64,000 nucleotides of DNA from positions 103,839 through 167,838 of the forward strand of contig CALTTS010000004.1 of the NCBI GenBank assembly GCA_943912265.1. Reading direction: 5' to 3'. Position numbers and translations under genes: made by a program. A model generated the notes under the pieces. The model did not search any database. It saw only the letters and a list, made by a program, of their open reading frames with translations, and was not told the origin of the DNA. Of this stretch, positions 12,691 to 22,662 are shown in pieces. Within the stretch, counting starts at the first letter, position 1. Every line of letters starts with the position of its first letter. The DNA comes from an uncultured Xanthomonas sp. (GTDB lineage Bacteria > Pseudomonadota > Gammaproteobacteria > Xanthomonadales > Xanthomonadaceae).

Positions 12691-13650
12691 ATGAACCCGA
12701 ACTACCTCGATTTCGAGCAGCCCATTGCCGACCTCGAAGCCCGCATCCAGGACCTGCGCAACGCCGGCAACGGCACGGCCGTCGACGTCGAGGCCGAGGT
12801 GCGCACGCTGGAGGACAAGCTGCGCAAGCGCACCGCGCAGATCTTCCGCGACCTGACCCCGTGGCAGGTGGCGCAGATGGCCCGGCACCCGGCGCGGCCG
12901 TACACGCTGGATTACGTGAAGGTGATCTGCGAGGAGTTCCAGGAGCTGGCCGGCGACCGCGCCTTCGCCGACGACAAGGCCATCGTCGGCGGGCTGGCCC
13001 GCATCGGCGGCCGCGGCGTGGTGCTGATCGGCCACCAGAAGGGCCGCGATACCAAGGAAAAGGTGCGCCGCAATTTCGGCATGCCCAAGCCGGAGGGCTA
13101 CCGCAAGGCGCTGCGCCTGATGAAGCTGGCCGAGCGTTTCCACCTGCCGGTGCTGACCTTCATCGACACCGCCGGCGCGTGGCCCGGCATCGACGCCGAG
13201 GAGCGCGGCCAGTCCGAGGCCATCGCCCGCAACCTGGTCGAGATGGCCGGCCTGCGCGTGCCGATCGTGTGCACGGTGATTGGCGAAGGCGGCTCCGGCG
13301 GCGCGCTCGCCATCGGCGTGGGCGACCGCACCCTGATGCTCGAATACAGCACCTACTCGGTGATCTCGCCCGAAGGCTGTGCGTCGATCCTGTGGAAGGA
13401 CGCCAGCCGCGCCCGCGACGCGGCCGAGCAGCTCGGCCTGACCGCGCCGCGGCTGAAGTCGCTGGGGCTGGTGGACAAGGTGCTGCGCGAGCCCACCGGC
13501 GGCGCCCACCGCAACCCGGTGCAGATGGCGCGCCGCTTGAAGACCGTGCTGCTCAATGAGCTGGACGCGCTGGAACGGCATTCCATCGACGAGCTGCTCG
13601 AACGCCGCTACCGGCGCCTGCGCGGCTACGGGGCGTACGAAGCGGCCTGA
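12691..13650 (+). CDS. accA: Acetyl-CoA carboxylase carboxyltransferase subunit alpha
   Basis: 319 residues, the same length as E. coli AccA. With AccD it transfers the carboxyl group from biotin-BCCP to acetyl-CoA for fatty acid synthesis. The start (MNPNYLDFEQPIADLE) and the crotonase-like segments FIDTAGAWPGI, GEGGSGGALAIGVGD and SPEGCASILWKD are typical. An in-frame upstream extension to 12622 has no family similarity and was not used. TACACT at 12658-12663 is a possible -10 element. A terminator follows at 13673, so accA is likely monocistronic. Confidence 0.97.
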   Translation: MNPNYLDFEQPIADLEARIQDLRNAGNGTAVDVEAEVRTLEDKLRKRTAQIFRDLTPWQVAQMARHPARPYTLDYVKVICEEFQELAGDRAFADDKAIVGGLARIGGRGVVLIGHQKGRDTKEKVRRNFGMPKPEGYRKALRLMKLAERFHLPVLTFIDTAGAWPGIDAEERGQSEAIARNLVEMAGLRVPIVCTVIGEGGSGGALAIGVGDRTLMLEYSTYSVISPEGCASILWKDASRARDAAEQLGLTAPRLKSLGLVDKVLREPTGGAHRNPVQMARRLKTVLLNELDALERHSIDELLERRYRRLRGYGAYEAA

Positions 13651-13672
13651 GCGCCGTCCCCGGCGCGCAATC

Positions 13673-13703
13673 CGCAGGGCGGCCGCGTGCCGCCCTGCGC
13701 TTT
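13673..13703 (+). terminator. Terminator after accA
   Basis: CGCAGGGCGG (13673-13682) pairs with CCGCCCTGCG (13690-13699) around a seven-base loop, followed by CTTT. It lies 23 bp past the accA stop. The T tract is short. Confidence 0.6.
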
Positions 13704-13789
13704 CCAGGCGGCCGGCGCTGCGTCCCCGGCGTGGCGACAAGCGCCGCCGGCGCATGGCACCATCGGGGCATCCCACTGCCGCCAGCCGC

Positions 13790-14578
13790 ATGACTTCCGC
13801 CGATCCCGCGCCACGCACCAAGGGCTCCGCCATCGAACGGGTGATGGAGATCATCGAGATGGTGTCGGCCTCGCCGCGCCCGCCGTCGCCGGCCGACATC
13901 GCCTGGCAACTCGACATTCCCAAGCCCACCGTGCACCGGCTGCTGCAGCAGTTGCAGGCCGACGGCCACGTGCAGCTGAACATGCGCGGCCAGGTAGTGC
14001 CCGGCGAGCGGCTGGTGGCCATCGCCCGCGGCGTGCTCTACACCAGCCGCCACAAGGCGCTGCGCCAGGCGATCCTGCGCCGGCTGTCGGCCGAGGTGGA
14101 CGAGACCTGCGGCATCTCCATCGCCGATGGCGTGGAGATGGTCTATTACGACCGCGTGCAGAGCAACTGGCCGCTGCAGATCCACCTGCCCACCGGCATG
14201 CACTCGCCGGCCTGGTGCACCGCCAGCGGCAAGCTCTACCTGAGCACCATCCCCAACCCGCGACGCGCGCGCATCATCGCCAGCCTGCCGCTGCAGCGCA
14301 TGACCCACCGCACCATCACCGAGCCGGCGGCGCTGGAAGCGGCCCTGCAGAGCATCGAGCGCACCGAGCTGGGCATCGACGACGAGGAATTCATCGCCGG
14401 CATGGTGGCCGTGTCGGTGCCGATCAAGGACGCGCAGGGCCGCAGCTTCGCCTTCCTGTACGTGCATGCGCCGACGCTGCGCAAGAACATCGACGACCTG
14501 CGCGCGTTCGAACCGGCCCTGCGCCGCGCCGCGGCCGACCTCGCGCAGCTGATCGAAGCGCCCGGCGACGAGGCCTGA
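13790..14578 (+). CDS. IclR-family transcriptional regulator
   Basis: 262 residues. An N-terminal winged helix-turn-helix (about residues 12-72; ADIAWQLDIPKPTVHRLLQQL is the recognition region) is followed by an IclR-type effector-binding domain (about 85-255) with YYDRVQSNWPLQIHLPTG, SPAWCTASGKLYLST and GIDDEEFIAGMVAVSVPI. It is convergent with the mmsA/alcohol dehydrogenase pair. The natural guess is that it controls that operon and the transporter through the two palindromes at 17544 and 17692; the ligand would be an acid degraded by the pathway. That link is inference. Confidence 0.9.
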   Translation: MTSADPAPRTKGSAIERVMEIIEMVSASPRPPSPADIAWQLDIPKPTVHRLLQQLQADGHVQLNMRGQVVPGERLVAIARGVLYTSRHKALRQAILRRLSAEVDETCGISIADGVEMVYYDRVQSNWPLQIHLPTGMHSPAWCTASGKLYLSTIPNPRRARIIASLPLQRMTHRTITEPAALEAALQSIERTELGIDDEEFIAGMVAVSVPIKDAQGRSFAFLYVHAPTLRKNIDDLRAFEPALRRAAADLAQLIEAPGDEA

Positions 14579-14723
14579 ACACCCGCCCGGACCGGCGCAA
14601 TCGTCCGCTCCGAGGGAAAAAATCCGCCGCGCCGCACCCGTCCTGCAACGCGCATGCGCCGGCCATGCCGGGCCGGCCGGCCCTTGCCGCATGCCTTGGC
14701 GGCGCCGGCAGCCCGCCAGGGCG

Positions 14724-14778
14724 ACGGCCCGCCTCCCGCCGTGCCGGATGAGGGCGGCACGGACGGGAAGCGGGCCGT
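14724..14778. terminator. Long imperfect hairpin, bidirectional terminator candidate
   Basis: ACGGCCCGC (14724-14732) pairs with GCGGGCCGT (14770-14778), and inside it CCCG and CGTGCCG pair with CGGCACG and CGGG with small mismatches. It fills the space between the converging IclR gene and mmsA and ends two bases before the mmsA stop. There is no T run. The rest of the 202-bp gap holds no gene I can see. Confidence 0.5.
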
Positions 14779-14780
14779 CG

Positions 14781-16319
14781 TCAACCGAAGGTCGGCATCG
14801 AGAACTGCGCGCCCTCGCGCACGCCCGCCGAGGGCCAGCGCTGGGTGATGGTCTTGCGCCGGGTATAGAAGCGCACGCCGTCCGGGCCGTAGGCCGACAG
14901 GTCGCCGAACAGCGAGCGCTTCCAGCCGCCGAAGCTGTGGTAGGCCACCGGCACCGGCAGCGGCACGTTGATGCCGACCATGCCGACCTTGATGTGGTCG
15001 CTGAAGTACCGCGCGGCCTCGCCGTCGCGGGTGTAGATGCAGGTGCCGTTGCCGTATTCGTGGGCGTCGATCAGGTCCATCGCCTCCTGCATCGTCCGCA
15101 CCCGCATCACCTGCAGCACCGGCCCGAAGATCTCGTTGCGGTAGCTGTCCATGGCGGCGGTGACGCCGTCGATCAGCGTGCCGCCGACGAAGAAACCGTG
15201 CGCATGGCCGGCGACCCGTGGCTGGCGGCCGTCGACGACGATCTTCGCGCCCTGCTGCTCGGCGCTGTCGATGAAACCCACCACCTTGTCGCGATGCTGC
15301 GGCGTGATCACCGGGCCGAAATCGTTCTTGTCGTTGTCGAAGGCACCGACCTTGAGGCCGTCCATCGCGCGGCTCAGCCCGGCGACGAGCTTGTCGCCGG
15401 TCTCGTCGCCCACCGCCACGGCCACCGACAAGGCCATGCAACGCTCGCCGGAAGAACCGAACGCCGCGCCGATCAGCGAGCTGACCGCGTTGCCCAGGTC
15501 GGCGTCGGGCATCACGATGGCGTGGTTCTTGGCACCGCCGAGCGCCTGGCAACGCTTGCCGTGCGCGGTGGCGGTGGCATACACGTACTCGGCGATCGGC
15601 GTGGAACCGACGAAGCTCACCGCCTGCACGCGCGGATCGGTGAGCAGCGTGTCCACCGCCTCCTTGTCGCCGTTGACCACGTTCAGCACGCCCGGCGGCA
15701 GGCCGGCCTGCTGCAGCAGCTCGGCCACGAACAGCGAGGCGCCCGGATCGCGCTCGGACGGCTTGAGTACGAAGGTGTTGCCGCAGGCGATGGCCAGCGG
15801 GAACATCCACAGCGGCACCATCGCCGGGAAGTTGAACGGGGTGATGCCGGCGACCACGCCCAGCGGCTGGAACTCGCTCCACGAATCGATGCCGGGGCCG
15901 ACGTTGCGGGTGTATTCGCTCTTGAGCAGCTGCGGCGCCGCGCAGGCGAACTCCACGTTCTCGATCCCGCGCTGCAGCTCGCCGGCAGCGTCGTGGGCGA
16001 TCTTGCCGTGCTCGCGGCCGATCAGCTCGCAGATCCTGTCCGCGTGCTGCTCCAGCAGGTCGCGGAAGCGGAACATGATGCGCGCGCGCTTGGCCGGCGG
16101 CGTGGCGCGCCACGCCGGGAACGCGGCCTGCGCGGCGGCGATGGCCGCCTCCACCGTGGCCTTGCCTGCGATGGCGACGCGGCTGCCGACCTGGCCGGTG
16201 GACGGGTTCCACACGTCCTGCAGGCGCTTGGCGTCGGTGACGGTCTTGCCGCCGATCAGGTGCCCGGTCAAGGGCAGGGCGTCGGTCCCGGTGGCGGGGG
16301 TATCGAGTACGGCATTCAT
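14781..16319 (-). CDS. mmsA: CoA-acylating methylmalonate-semialdehyde dehydrogenase (MmsA type)
   Basis: 512 residues. The family oxidises (methyl)malonate semialdehyde with NAD and CoA to propionyl-CoA or acetyl-CoA plus CO2, acting in valine, beta-alanine and 3-hydroxypropionate catabolism. Signatures are GITPFNFPAMVPLWM, GNTFVLKPSERDP, LGGAKNHAIVMPDAD and the catalytic Cys294 in SSGERCMA. GINVPLPVPVAYHSFGGWKRSLFGD near the C-terminus is typical of MmsA rather than other aldehyde dehydrogenases. The ATG at 16319 overlaps the stop of the upstream alcohol dehydrogenase (ATGA), so the two are translationally coupled. The exact substrate is inferred. Confidence 0.88.
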   Translation of the reverse strand: MNAVLDTPATGTDALPLTGHLIGGKTVTDAKRLQDVWNPSTGQVGSRVAIAGKATVEAAIAAAQAAFPAWRATPPAKRARIMFRFRDLLEQHADRICELIGREHGKIAHDAAGELQRGIENVEFACAAPQLLKSEYTRNVGPGIDSWSEFQPLGVVAGITPFNFPAMVPLWMFPLAIACGNTFVLKPSERDPGASLFVAELLQQAGLPPGVLNVVNGDKEAVDTLLTDPRVQAVSFVGSTPIAEYVYATATAHGKRCQALGGAKNHAIVMPDADLGNAVSSLIGAAFGSSGERCMALSVAVAVGDETGDKLVAGLSRAMDGLKVGAFDNDKNDFGPVITPQHRDKVVGFIDSAEQQGAKIVVDGRQPRVAGHAHGFFVGGTLIDGVTAAMDSYRNEIFGPVLQVMRVRTMQEAMDLIDAHEYGNGTCIYTRDGEAARYFSDHIKVGMVGINVPLPVPVAYHSFGGWKRSLFGDLSAYGPDGVRFYTRRKTITQRWPSAGVREGAQFSMPTFG

Positions 16320-17515
16320 GCGCGCCTGGCCTCCAGTTGCAGGTTCGATTGCGTGTCCGCCCACAGCGAGCGGTAGATGTCGATGATCTCGTCCGCGCCG
16401 GGCACGCGCGGGTTGTTGCCGGGCGAGCCGGAAGCGAGCGCCTGCTCGGCCATGGTCGGCAGCAGCGAGAAGAAGCGCTCGCGGCCGGCGCCGAATTCGG
16501 CCAGCGTCGGCACCTGCAGCTCGGCATTGATCGCGTACAGGAAATCGATCAGTTTTCCGTTGGCCACGTCATCGCCGTCGTGGGCGTCGGCCGCGCCGAT
16601 GAAGCGCGCGCAATCGGCGTAGCGTTCGTACGCGGCCGGCAGCGACCACGCGGTGACCGCCGGCAACAGCATCGCGTTGGACAGGCCGTGCGGCACGTGG
16701 AAGAACGCGCCGATCGGCCGGCTCATGCCGTGCACCAGCGCCACCGAGGCGTTGGAGAAGGCGATGCCGGCCAGGGTGGCGCCGAGCATCATCGCCTCGC
16801 GCGCGGGCTTGTCGTTGCCGTCGTGGTAGGCGCGGCGCAGGTTCGGCCCGATCAGGCGCATCGCGGCAATGGCCTGACTGTCGCTGTACGGGCTGGCCTT
16901 GCGGCTGACATAGGCTTCCATCGCATGCGTGAGCGCATCGATGCCGGTATCGGCCGTGGTGCGCGGCGGCACGCTGACGGTGAGGTTGTAGTCCACCAGC
17001 GCCGCCACCGGCATGAAGCCCAGGCCCACGCACAGCAGCTTCTCGTCGTTGGCCTCGTCGGTGATGATGGTGAAGCGGGTGCATTCCGAGCCGGTGCCGG
17101 CGGTGGTGGGGATGGCCACGATCGGCAGGCCCGGCTCGTTCACCTGGCGCGGGAAGCGGTAGTCGCGCACCGTGCCGCCATGCTTGCCGAGGATGGCGAT
17201 CGCCTTGGCGCTGTCGATCGGGCTGCCGCCGCCCAGGGCCACGATCGCGTCGTAGTTGCCGTGGCGCACCTTCTCCACGCCGGCCTCGATCGAGGCGTCG
17301 GTGGGCTCGGGCACGGTCCCGTCGAACACGTCGCAGGCGATGCCGGCCTGCGCCAGCGCCTGCTGCACGGCCGCCGCGTAGCCGAGCTTGACCATCATCG
17401 CGTCGGTCACCAGCAGCGGGCGCGAACACCCCAGCTGGGCCAACACCTCGCCGGCCTTGTGGCTGGCGTCGGCCCCGACATGCATCACGCGGGGCAAAAC
17501 GACCTGCACGGACAT
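16316..17515 (-). CDS. Iron-containing (group III) alcohol dehydrogenase
   Basis: 399 residues. The Rossmann half has ALGGGSPIDSAKA (NAD-binding) and PTTAGTGSE; the metal half has DALTHAMEAYVS and HGMSRPIGAFFHVPHG, with the Asp and His residues that bind iron. The ATG at 17515 follows AAGGAGGAGG at about seven bases, the strongest ribosome binding site in this part of the window; an ATG at 17539 lies upstream of that site and was rejected. Coupling to mmsA suggests it makes a semialdehyde from a hydroxy acid or alcohol, for example 3-hydroxypropionate, which MmsA then oxidises. This pairing is inference. Confidence 0.85.
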   Translation of the reverse strand: MSVQVVLPRVMHVGADASHKAGEVLAQLGCSRPLLVTDAMMVKLGYAAAVQQALAQAGIACDVFDGTVPEPTDASIEAGVEKVRHGNYDAIVALGGGSPIDSAKAIAILGKHGGTVRDYRFPRQVNEPGLPIVAIPTTAGTGSECTRFTIITDEANDEKLLCVGLGFMPVAALVDYNLTVSVPPRTTADTGIDALTHAMEAYVSRKASPYSDSQAIAAMRLIGPNLRRAYHDGNDKPAREAMMLGATLAGIAFSNASVALVHGMSRPIGAFFHVPHGLSNAMLLPAVTAWSLPAAYERYADCARFIGAADAHDGDDVANGKLIDFLYAINAELQVPTLAEFGAGRERFFSLLPTMAEQALASGSPGNNPRVPGADEIIDIYRSLWADTQSNLQLEARRA

Positions 17516-17543
17516 CGCCTCCTCCTTCGCTGAATTCAAATTT

Positions 17544-17571
17544 CGATACGAAATGTATCGTTTTTGAAATA
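17544..17571. promoter_or_regulatory. Operator 1 (IclR-type palindrome) before the alcohol dehydrogenase
   Basis: CGATAC (17544-17549), spacer GAAAT, GTATCG (17555-17560) is a perfect inverted repeat, followed by TTTTTGAAATA. The 17 bases GTATCGTTTTTGAAATA recur exactly at operator 2. It sits about 29 bp upstream of the alcohol dehydrogenase start, where its promoter must be. The 15-17 bp AT-rich palindrome fits IclR-family sites, and an IclR gene lies next to the operon. Confidence 0.65.
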
Positions 17572-17662
17572 TCAGGAAATACGACCAAAGCCGAAGCTGC
17601 AGTGCAGCATCCGTGAAAGGTCCATGGCGCCTTGGATCAGGGCCGCCCGGACGGGATCGCCT

Positions 17663-17682
17663 TTTGTCGTATGGACGACAAA
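17663..17682. promoter_or_regulatory. Second type of palindrome in the divergent promoter region
   Basis: TTTGTCGT (17663-17670) and ACGACAAA (17675-17682) are perfect 8-bp arms around ATGG. The sequence differs from the two IclR-type palindromes and lies between them, 10 bp before operator 2. It could bind a second regulator or form a hairpin in a transcript; the sequence does not decide. Confidence 0.4.
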
Positions 17683-17691
17683 TTCACATAC

Positions 17692-17719
17692 CGATAGAAA
17701 TCGTATCGTTTTTGAAATA
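17692..17719. promoter_or_regulatory. Operator 2 (IclR-type palindrome) before the MHS transporter
   Basis: CGATA (17692-17696) and TATCG (17704-17708) enclose GAAATCG, giving the same 17-bp span as operator 1, then the identical TTTTTGAAATA. It lies 65 bp upstream of the transporter ATG. Two copies in the same orientation, one beside each divergent gene, suggest one regulator controls both. Confidence 0.65.
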
Positions 17720-17783
17720 CCACCGATGCCGGGCGCAGCGCGTCCGGCCAATGCAACGAAGCTCGACTCATTGGAGGGATGAA

Positions 17784-19445
17784 ATGGCTTCCACCTACCC
17801 CGCGGCCGCACCTGCCGCACCCCTGACCACCGGGCACAAGCGCGTGATCATCGCGTCCAGCCTGGGCACGGTCTTCGAGTGGTACGACTTCTTCCTGTAC
17901 GGATCGCTGGCGGCCAACATCGCCCACCAGTTCTTCAGCGGGGTCAACGAGACCACCGGCTTCATCTTCACCCTGCTGGCCTTCGCCGCCGGCTTCTTCG
18001 TGCGCCCGTTCGGCGCGGCGCTGTTCGGCAGCCTCGGCGACCGCATCGGCCGCAAGTACACCTTCCTGGTCACCATCCTGATCATGGGCCTGTCGACCTT
18101 CCTGGTCGGCACCCTGCCCAGCTACGAGAGCATCGGCATCACCGCGCCGATCATCCTGATCGTGTTGCGCATGCTGCAGGGCCTGGCGCTGGGCGGCGAG
18201 TACGGCGGCGCGGCCACCTACGTGGCCGAGCACGCCCCGGACGGCAAGCGCGGCTACTACACCAGCTACATCCAGACCACCGCCACGGTGGGCCTGTTCC
18301 TGTCGCTGCTGGTGATCCTGGCCTGCCGTTTCGGCCTGGGCAACGAGGCCTTCGACGCCTGGGGCTGGCGCGTGCCGTTCCTGGTGTCGATCGTGCTGCT
18401 CGGCGTGTCGGTGTGGATCCGTCTGCAGCTGCACGAATCGCCACTGTTCCAGCAGATGAAGGACGAAGGCCGCACCTCCAAGACCCCGTTCCGCGACAGC
18501 TTCAAGGGCGGCAACGTCAAGCGCATGCTGCTGGCGCTGTTCGCCGGCTCCTCGGGCGAAGCGGTGGTGTGGTACACGGGCCAGTTCTACGCCCTGTTCT
18601 TCATGACCAAGTCGCTGAACATCGACGGCACCACCGCCAACCTGCTGCTGGCCGTGTCGCTGGCCATCGCCTGCCCGTTCTTCATCTTCATGGGCTGGCT
18701 GTCCGACCGCATCGGCCGCAAGGCAGTGATGCTGGGCGGCTTCGCGCTGGCGGTGTTCACCTTCTTCCCGCTGTTCAAGGGGCTTACCCACTACGGCAAC
18801 CCGGCCATCGAGGAGGCGCATGCCAGGTCGCCGGCGGTGGTGCTGGCCGACCCGGCCACCTGCAGCTTCCAGTTCGATCCGGTGGGCGTGCGCAAGTTCA
18901 CCAGTGCCTGCGACGTGGCCACCGCCGCGCTGACCAAGGCCGGCGTGCCCTACGACGTGAAGCCGGCCGCGCCCGGTTCGCTGGCGCAGGTGATGGTGGG
19001 CATCGCCAAAGTGGATTCCTACGAGGCCACCGGCCTGTCCAAGGACGATGCCAAGGCCAGGGGCGATGCGTTCGGCGCTTCGCTGAAGAGCGTGCTGAAC
19101 GACGCCGGCTATCCGGCCAAGGCCGACCCGGCACGCATCAACAAGCCGATGATGGTGCTGCTGCTGTTCATCCTCGCGCTGTACGTGACGATGGTGTACG
19201 CGCCGCTGGCCGCGCTGCTGGTGGAGCTGTTCCCCACCCACATCCGCTACACCTCGATGTCGCTGCCCTACCACATCGGCAACGGCTGGTTCGGCGGCTT
19301 CCTGCCGGCCATCTCCTTCGGCCTGGTGGCGGCGTCTGGCGACATCTACAAGGGCCTGTGGTATCCGATCATCATCGCCGCGATCAACCTGGTGGCCGGC
19401 CTGCTGTTCCTGCGCGAAACCAAGGACGTGGACATCTCGAAGTAA
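17784..19445 (+). CDS. MFS transporter, metabolite:H+ symporter (MHS) type
   Basis: 553 residues, long for the family because of an insertion. The N-terminal half has the MHS-like FEWYDFFLYGSLA and the loop motif GDRIGRKYTF; a second copy, DRIGRKAVMLGG, starts the C-terminal half. Between about residues 335 and 450 lies a hydrophilic insert with two cysteines, then the last membrane segments. MHS carriers import organic acids such as shikimate, ketoglutarate or proline. The start follows GGAGGG at five bases. Divergence from the dehydrogenase operon and the shared operators suggest it imports that pathway's substrate. Confidence 0.85.
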   Translation: MASTYPAAAPAAPLTTGHKRVIIASSLGTVFEWYDFFLYGSLAANIAHQFFSGVNETTGFIFTLLAFAAGFFVRPFGAALFGSLGDRIGRKYTFLVTILIMGLSTFLVGTLPSYESIGITAPIILIVLRMLQGLALGGEYGGAATYVAEHAPDGKRGYYTSYIQTTATVGLFLSLLVILACRFGLGNEAFDAWGWRVPFLVSIVLLGVSVWIRLQLHESPLFQQMKDEGRTSKTPFRDSFKGGNVKRMLLALFAGSSGEAVVWYTGQFYALFFMTKSLNIDGTTANLLLAVSLAIACPFFIFMGWLSDRIGRKAVMLGGFALAVFTFFPLFKGLTHYGNPAIEEAHARSPAVVLADPATCSFQFDPVGVRKFTSACDVATAALTKAGVPYDVKPAAPGSLAQVMVGIAKVDSYEATGLSKDDAKARGDAFGASLKSVLNDAGYPAKADPARINKPMMVLLLFILALYVTMVYAPLAALLVELFPTHIRYTSMSLPYHIGNGWFGGFLPAISFGLVAASGDIYKGLWYPIIIAAINLVAGLLFLRETKDVDISK

Positions 19446-19450
19446 CCCGC

Positions 19451-19479
19451 AAGGCCGGCGGCGGACCCGCCGGCCTTTT
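19451..19479 (+). terminator. Terminator after the MHS transporter
   Basis: AAGGCCGGCGG (19451-19461) pairs with CCGCCGGCCTT (19467-19477) around a short loop, followed by TT. It starts five bases after the stop codon. The remaining 120 bp before the next convergent gene hold nothing I recognise. Confidence 0.75.
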
Positions 19480-19601
19480 CCGTGCGCCGTTTCCGCACGC
19501 GGGCCGGCCCGTGCTGCCGCGCGCTTGCATCGCCCGCCGCGCGGATGCGGCCGGCGGAAACCGGCAGCGGCATGCCGGCCGCCGCGCGCGGACCGCCGCC
19601 G

Positions 19602-20438
19602 CTACAGCACGGCGTGTTCCTCGCTGGCACGCTGCAACGCCTCGATCTCCTCGGCGTCGAAGCCGGCCAGCAGCCGCGCCTGCAGGTTGAACGGGCCATG
19701 CAGGTAGCCGCCGGCATATTCCCCGAGCAACTCGCGGAAACGCGGCCGCGGGTCCACCCCGCGCTGCGCGCAGTACCAGTGGTACCAGCGCGAGCCGGCG
19801 GCGACGTGGCCGACCTCCTCGTCGAGGATGATCTCCAGGATCGCCGCGGTTTTTTCGTCGCCCAGTGCGCGCAGCTTGACGATCATGCCCGGGGTCACGT
19901 CCAGCCCGCGCGCCTCCAGCACGCGCGGCACCAGCGCCATCCGCGCCAGGCCGTCGTGCGCGGTCTTCTCGCACATTTCCCACAGGCCGTTGTGGGCGGG
20001 GAAATCCCCGTATTCGTGGCCGAACTCGCGCAGCCGGTCGCGCAGCAGCAGGAAGTGGCGGGATTCGTCCTCGGCCACGCCGACCCAGTCGGCGTGGAAG
20101 GCGTCCGGCAGGCCGCGGAAGCGGTACACCGCGTCCCAGCCCAGGTCGATGGCGTTCAGTTCGATGTGGGCGATGGCGTGCAGGAACGCGGCCCGGCCCT
20201 CGTCGCTGCCCAGCCCGCGCCGCGGCAGCTCGCGCGGATGCACCAGCCGCAGCCGCGCCGGCCGGCCCGGCATGCGGATCGGCTCCGGCGGCGGCGCCTT
20301 CGCCGGCATCGCCAGCCTGCCCTCGCGGAAGGCCGCCGCGCAGCGTTGCGTCAGCCGCGCCTTGCGCTCCGGGTCGGCCTCGGCCAGGCAGCGGCGCGCG
20401 GCCTCCAGCAGGTCGGTGGGCAGGTCCTCGTCGCTCAC
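19602..20438 (-). CDS. DUF455 ferritin-like protein
   Basis: 278 residues from a GTG at 20438. The helical core carries carboxylate/histidine motifs expected of a ferritin-like di-metal site: HIELNAIDL (about residue 105), AEDESRHF and ILDEEVGHV, each spaced on a separate helix. DUF455 proteins have no settled function; relatives of the fold include metal-dependent hydroxylases such as MiaE. It lies 20 bp after purF in the same direction and probably ends that operon. The start is chosen because it follows the purF stop closely; no good ribosome binding site is seen. Confidence 0.8.
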   Translation of the reverse strand: MSDEDLPTDLLEAARRCLAEADPERKARLTQRCAAAFREGRLAMPAKAPPPEPIRMPGRPARLRLVHPRELPRRGLGSDEGRAAFLHAIAHIELNAIDLGWDAVYRFRGLPDAFHADWVGVAEDESRHFLLLRDRLREFGHEYGDFPAHNGLWEMCEKTAHDGLARMALVPRVLEARGLDVTPGMIVKLRALGDEKTAAILEIILDEEVGHVAAGSRWYHWYCAQRGVDPRPRFRELLGEYAGGYLHGPFNLQARLLAGFDAEEIEALQRASEEHAVL

Positions 20439-20458
20439 GGGCGGCAGGCAGGCGCCGG

Positions 20459-21925
<1,467 letters not shown>

Positions 21926-21995
21926 GGTGCGTACTCCCTCCGGCGCGCGCCGGAGCTGGATGGAAGGGCGGAAGAAGCGGAAGGCGGCGCCGGAT

Positions 21996-22628
21996 TCAGC
22001 GCGCGGGCCGGGCAAGCACCGGCCCGTCGCCTTCGCCCACGGGAGCGGGCAACGCGCCTGCCGCGTCGCCATGGGAATCGTGTCCTGGTCGGCCGCCATT
22101 ATCGCCTGCCGGCGTGCCGTTGCCAAAACCGGCGTCGCCGCCGAGGTCGAGTTCGCTGGCCGCCCATTCAGGCAGCCAGCGCGCCAGTGCGTGCGCCCCC
22201 GGCAGCAGCAGCGGCACGGCCCGCGAATGCGCCCATGCCTCGCCCTGCGGCAAGGACGTGAAGCCGAGCAGCAGCACCAGCATGCACGCCACCAGCACGC
22301 CGCGGGCCACGCCCAGGGCCATGCCGAGCAGGCGGTCCAGGCCGGACAGCCCGACCGTGCGCAGGAGCCAGCGCACCAGCCAGCCGACCGCCCCCGCCAG
22401 CACCAGCACGCCGATGAAGGCCAGCGCGTAGCCGGCCAGCAGGTCGGTCGGCGCCGGCGGGACGTGTTTCGACAGCAGCAGGGCGATGTCGCCGCCGTGG
22501 CGGAAGGCCATCCAGCCGGCCAGCCCCCAGGCCAGCAGCGACACCACGGTGCCGACCAGGCCGCGCATCCCCCCGAGCAGGGCCGACAGCGCGACGATGG
22601 CCAGCAGCACCAGATCGAGCGACGTCAC
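21996..22628 (-). CDS. cvpA: CvpA family inner membrane protein
   Basis: 210 residues from a GTG. Four hydrophobic segments span about residues 3-25, 28-45, 62-85 and 100-125, with GMRGLVGTVVSLLAWGLAGW typical of CvpA; the C-terminal 60 residues are polar, Gly/Ala/Pro-rich and probably disordered. In E. coli CvpA is needed for colicin V production. It lies between the SPOR protein and purF, the conserved arrangement. Confidence 0.9.
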   Translation of the reverse strand: MTSLDLVLLAIVALSALLGGMRGLVGTVVSLLAWGLAGWMAFRHGGDIALLLSKHVPPAPTDLLAGYALAFIGVLVLAGAVGWLVRWLLRTVGLSGLDRLLGMALGVARGVLVACMLVLLLGFTSLPQGEAWAHSRAVPLLLPGAHALARWLPEWAASELDLGGDAGFGNGTPAGDNGGRPGHDSHGDAAGALPAPVGEGDGPVLARPAR

Positions 22629-22662
22629 GCCGCGGCCCCGGCGTCGGGCGTCGGGGCCACGG

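Noticed and set aside
14236..16527. Long minus-strand frame of 763 codons over mmsA and the IclR gene
   Set aside because: The mmsA frame has all dehydrogenase motifs; this one is Arg-rich with no recognisable domain.
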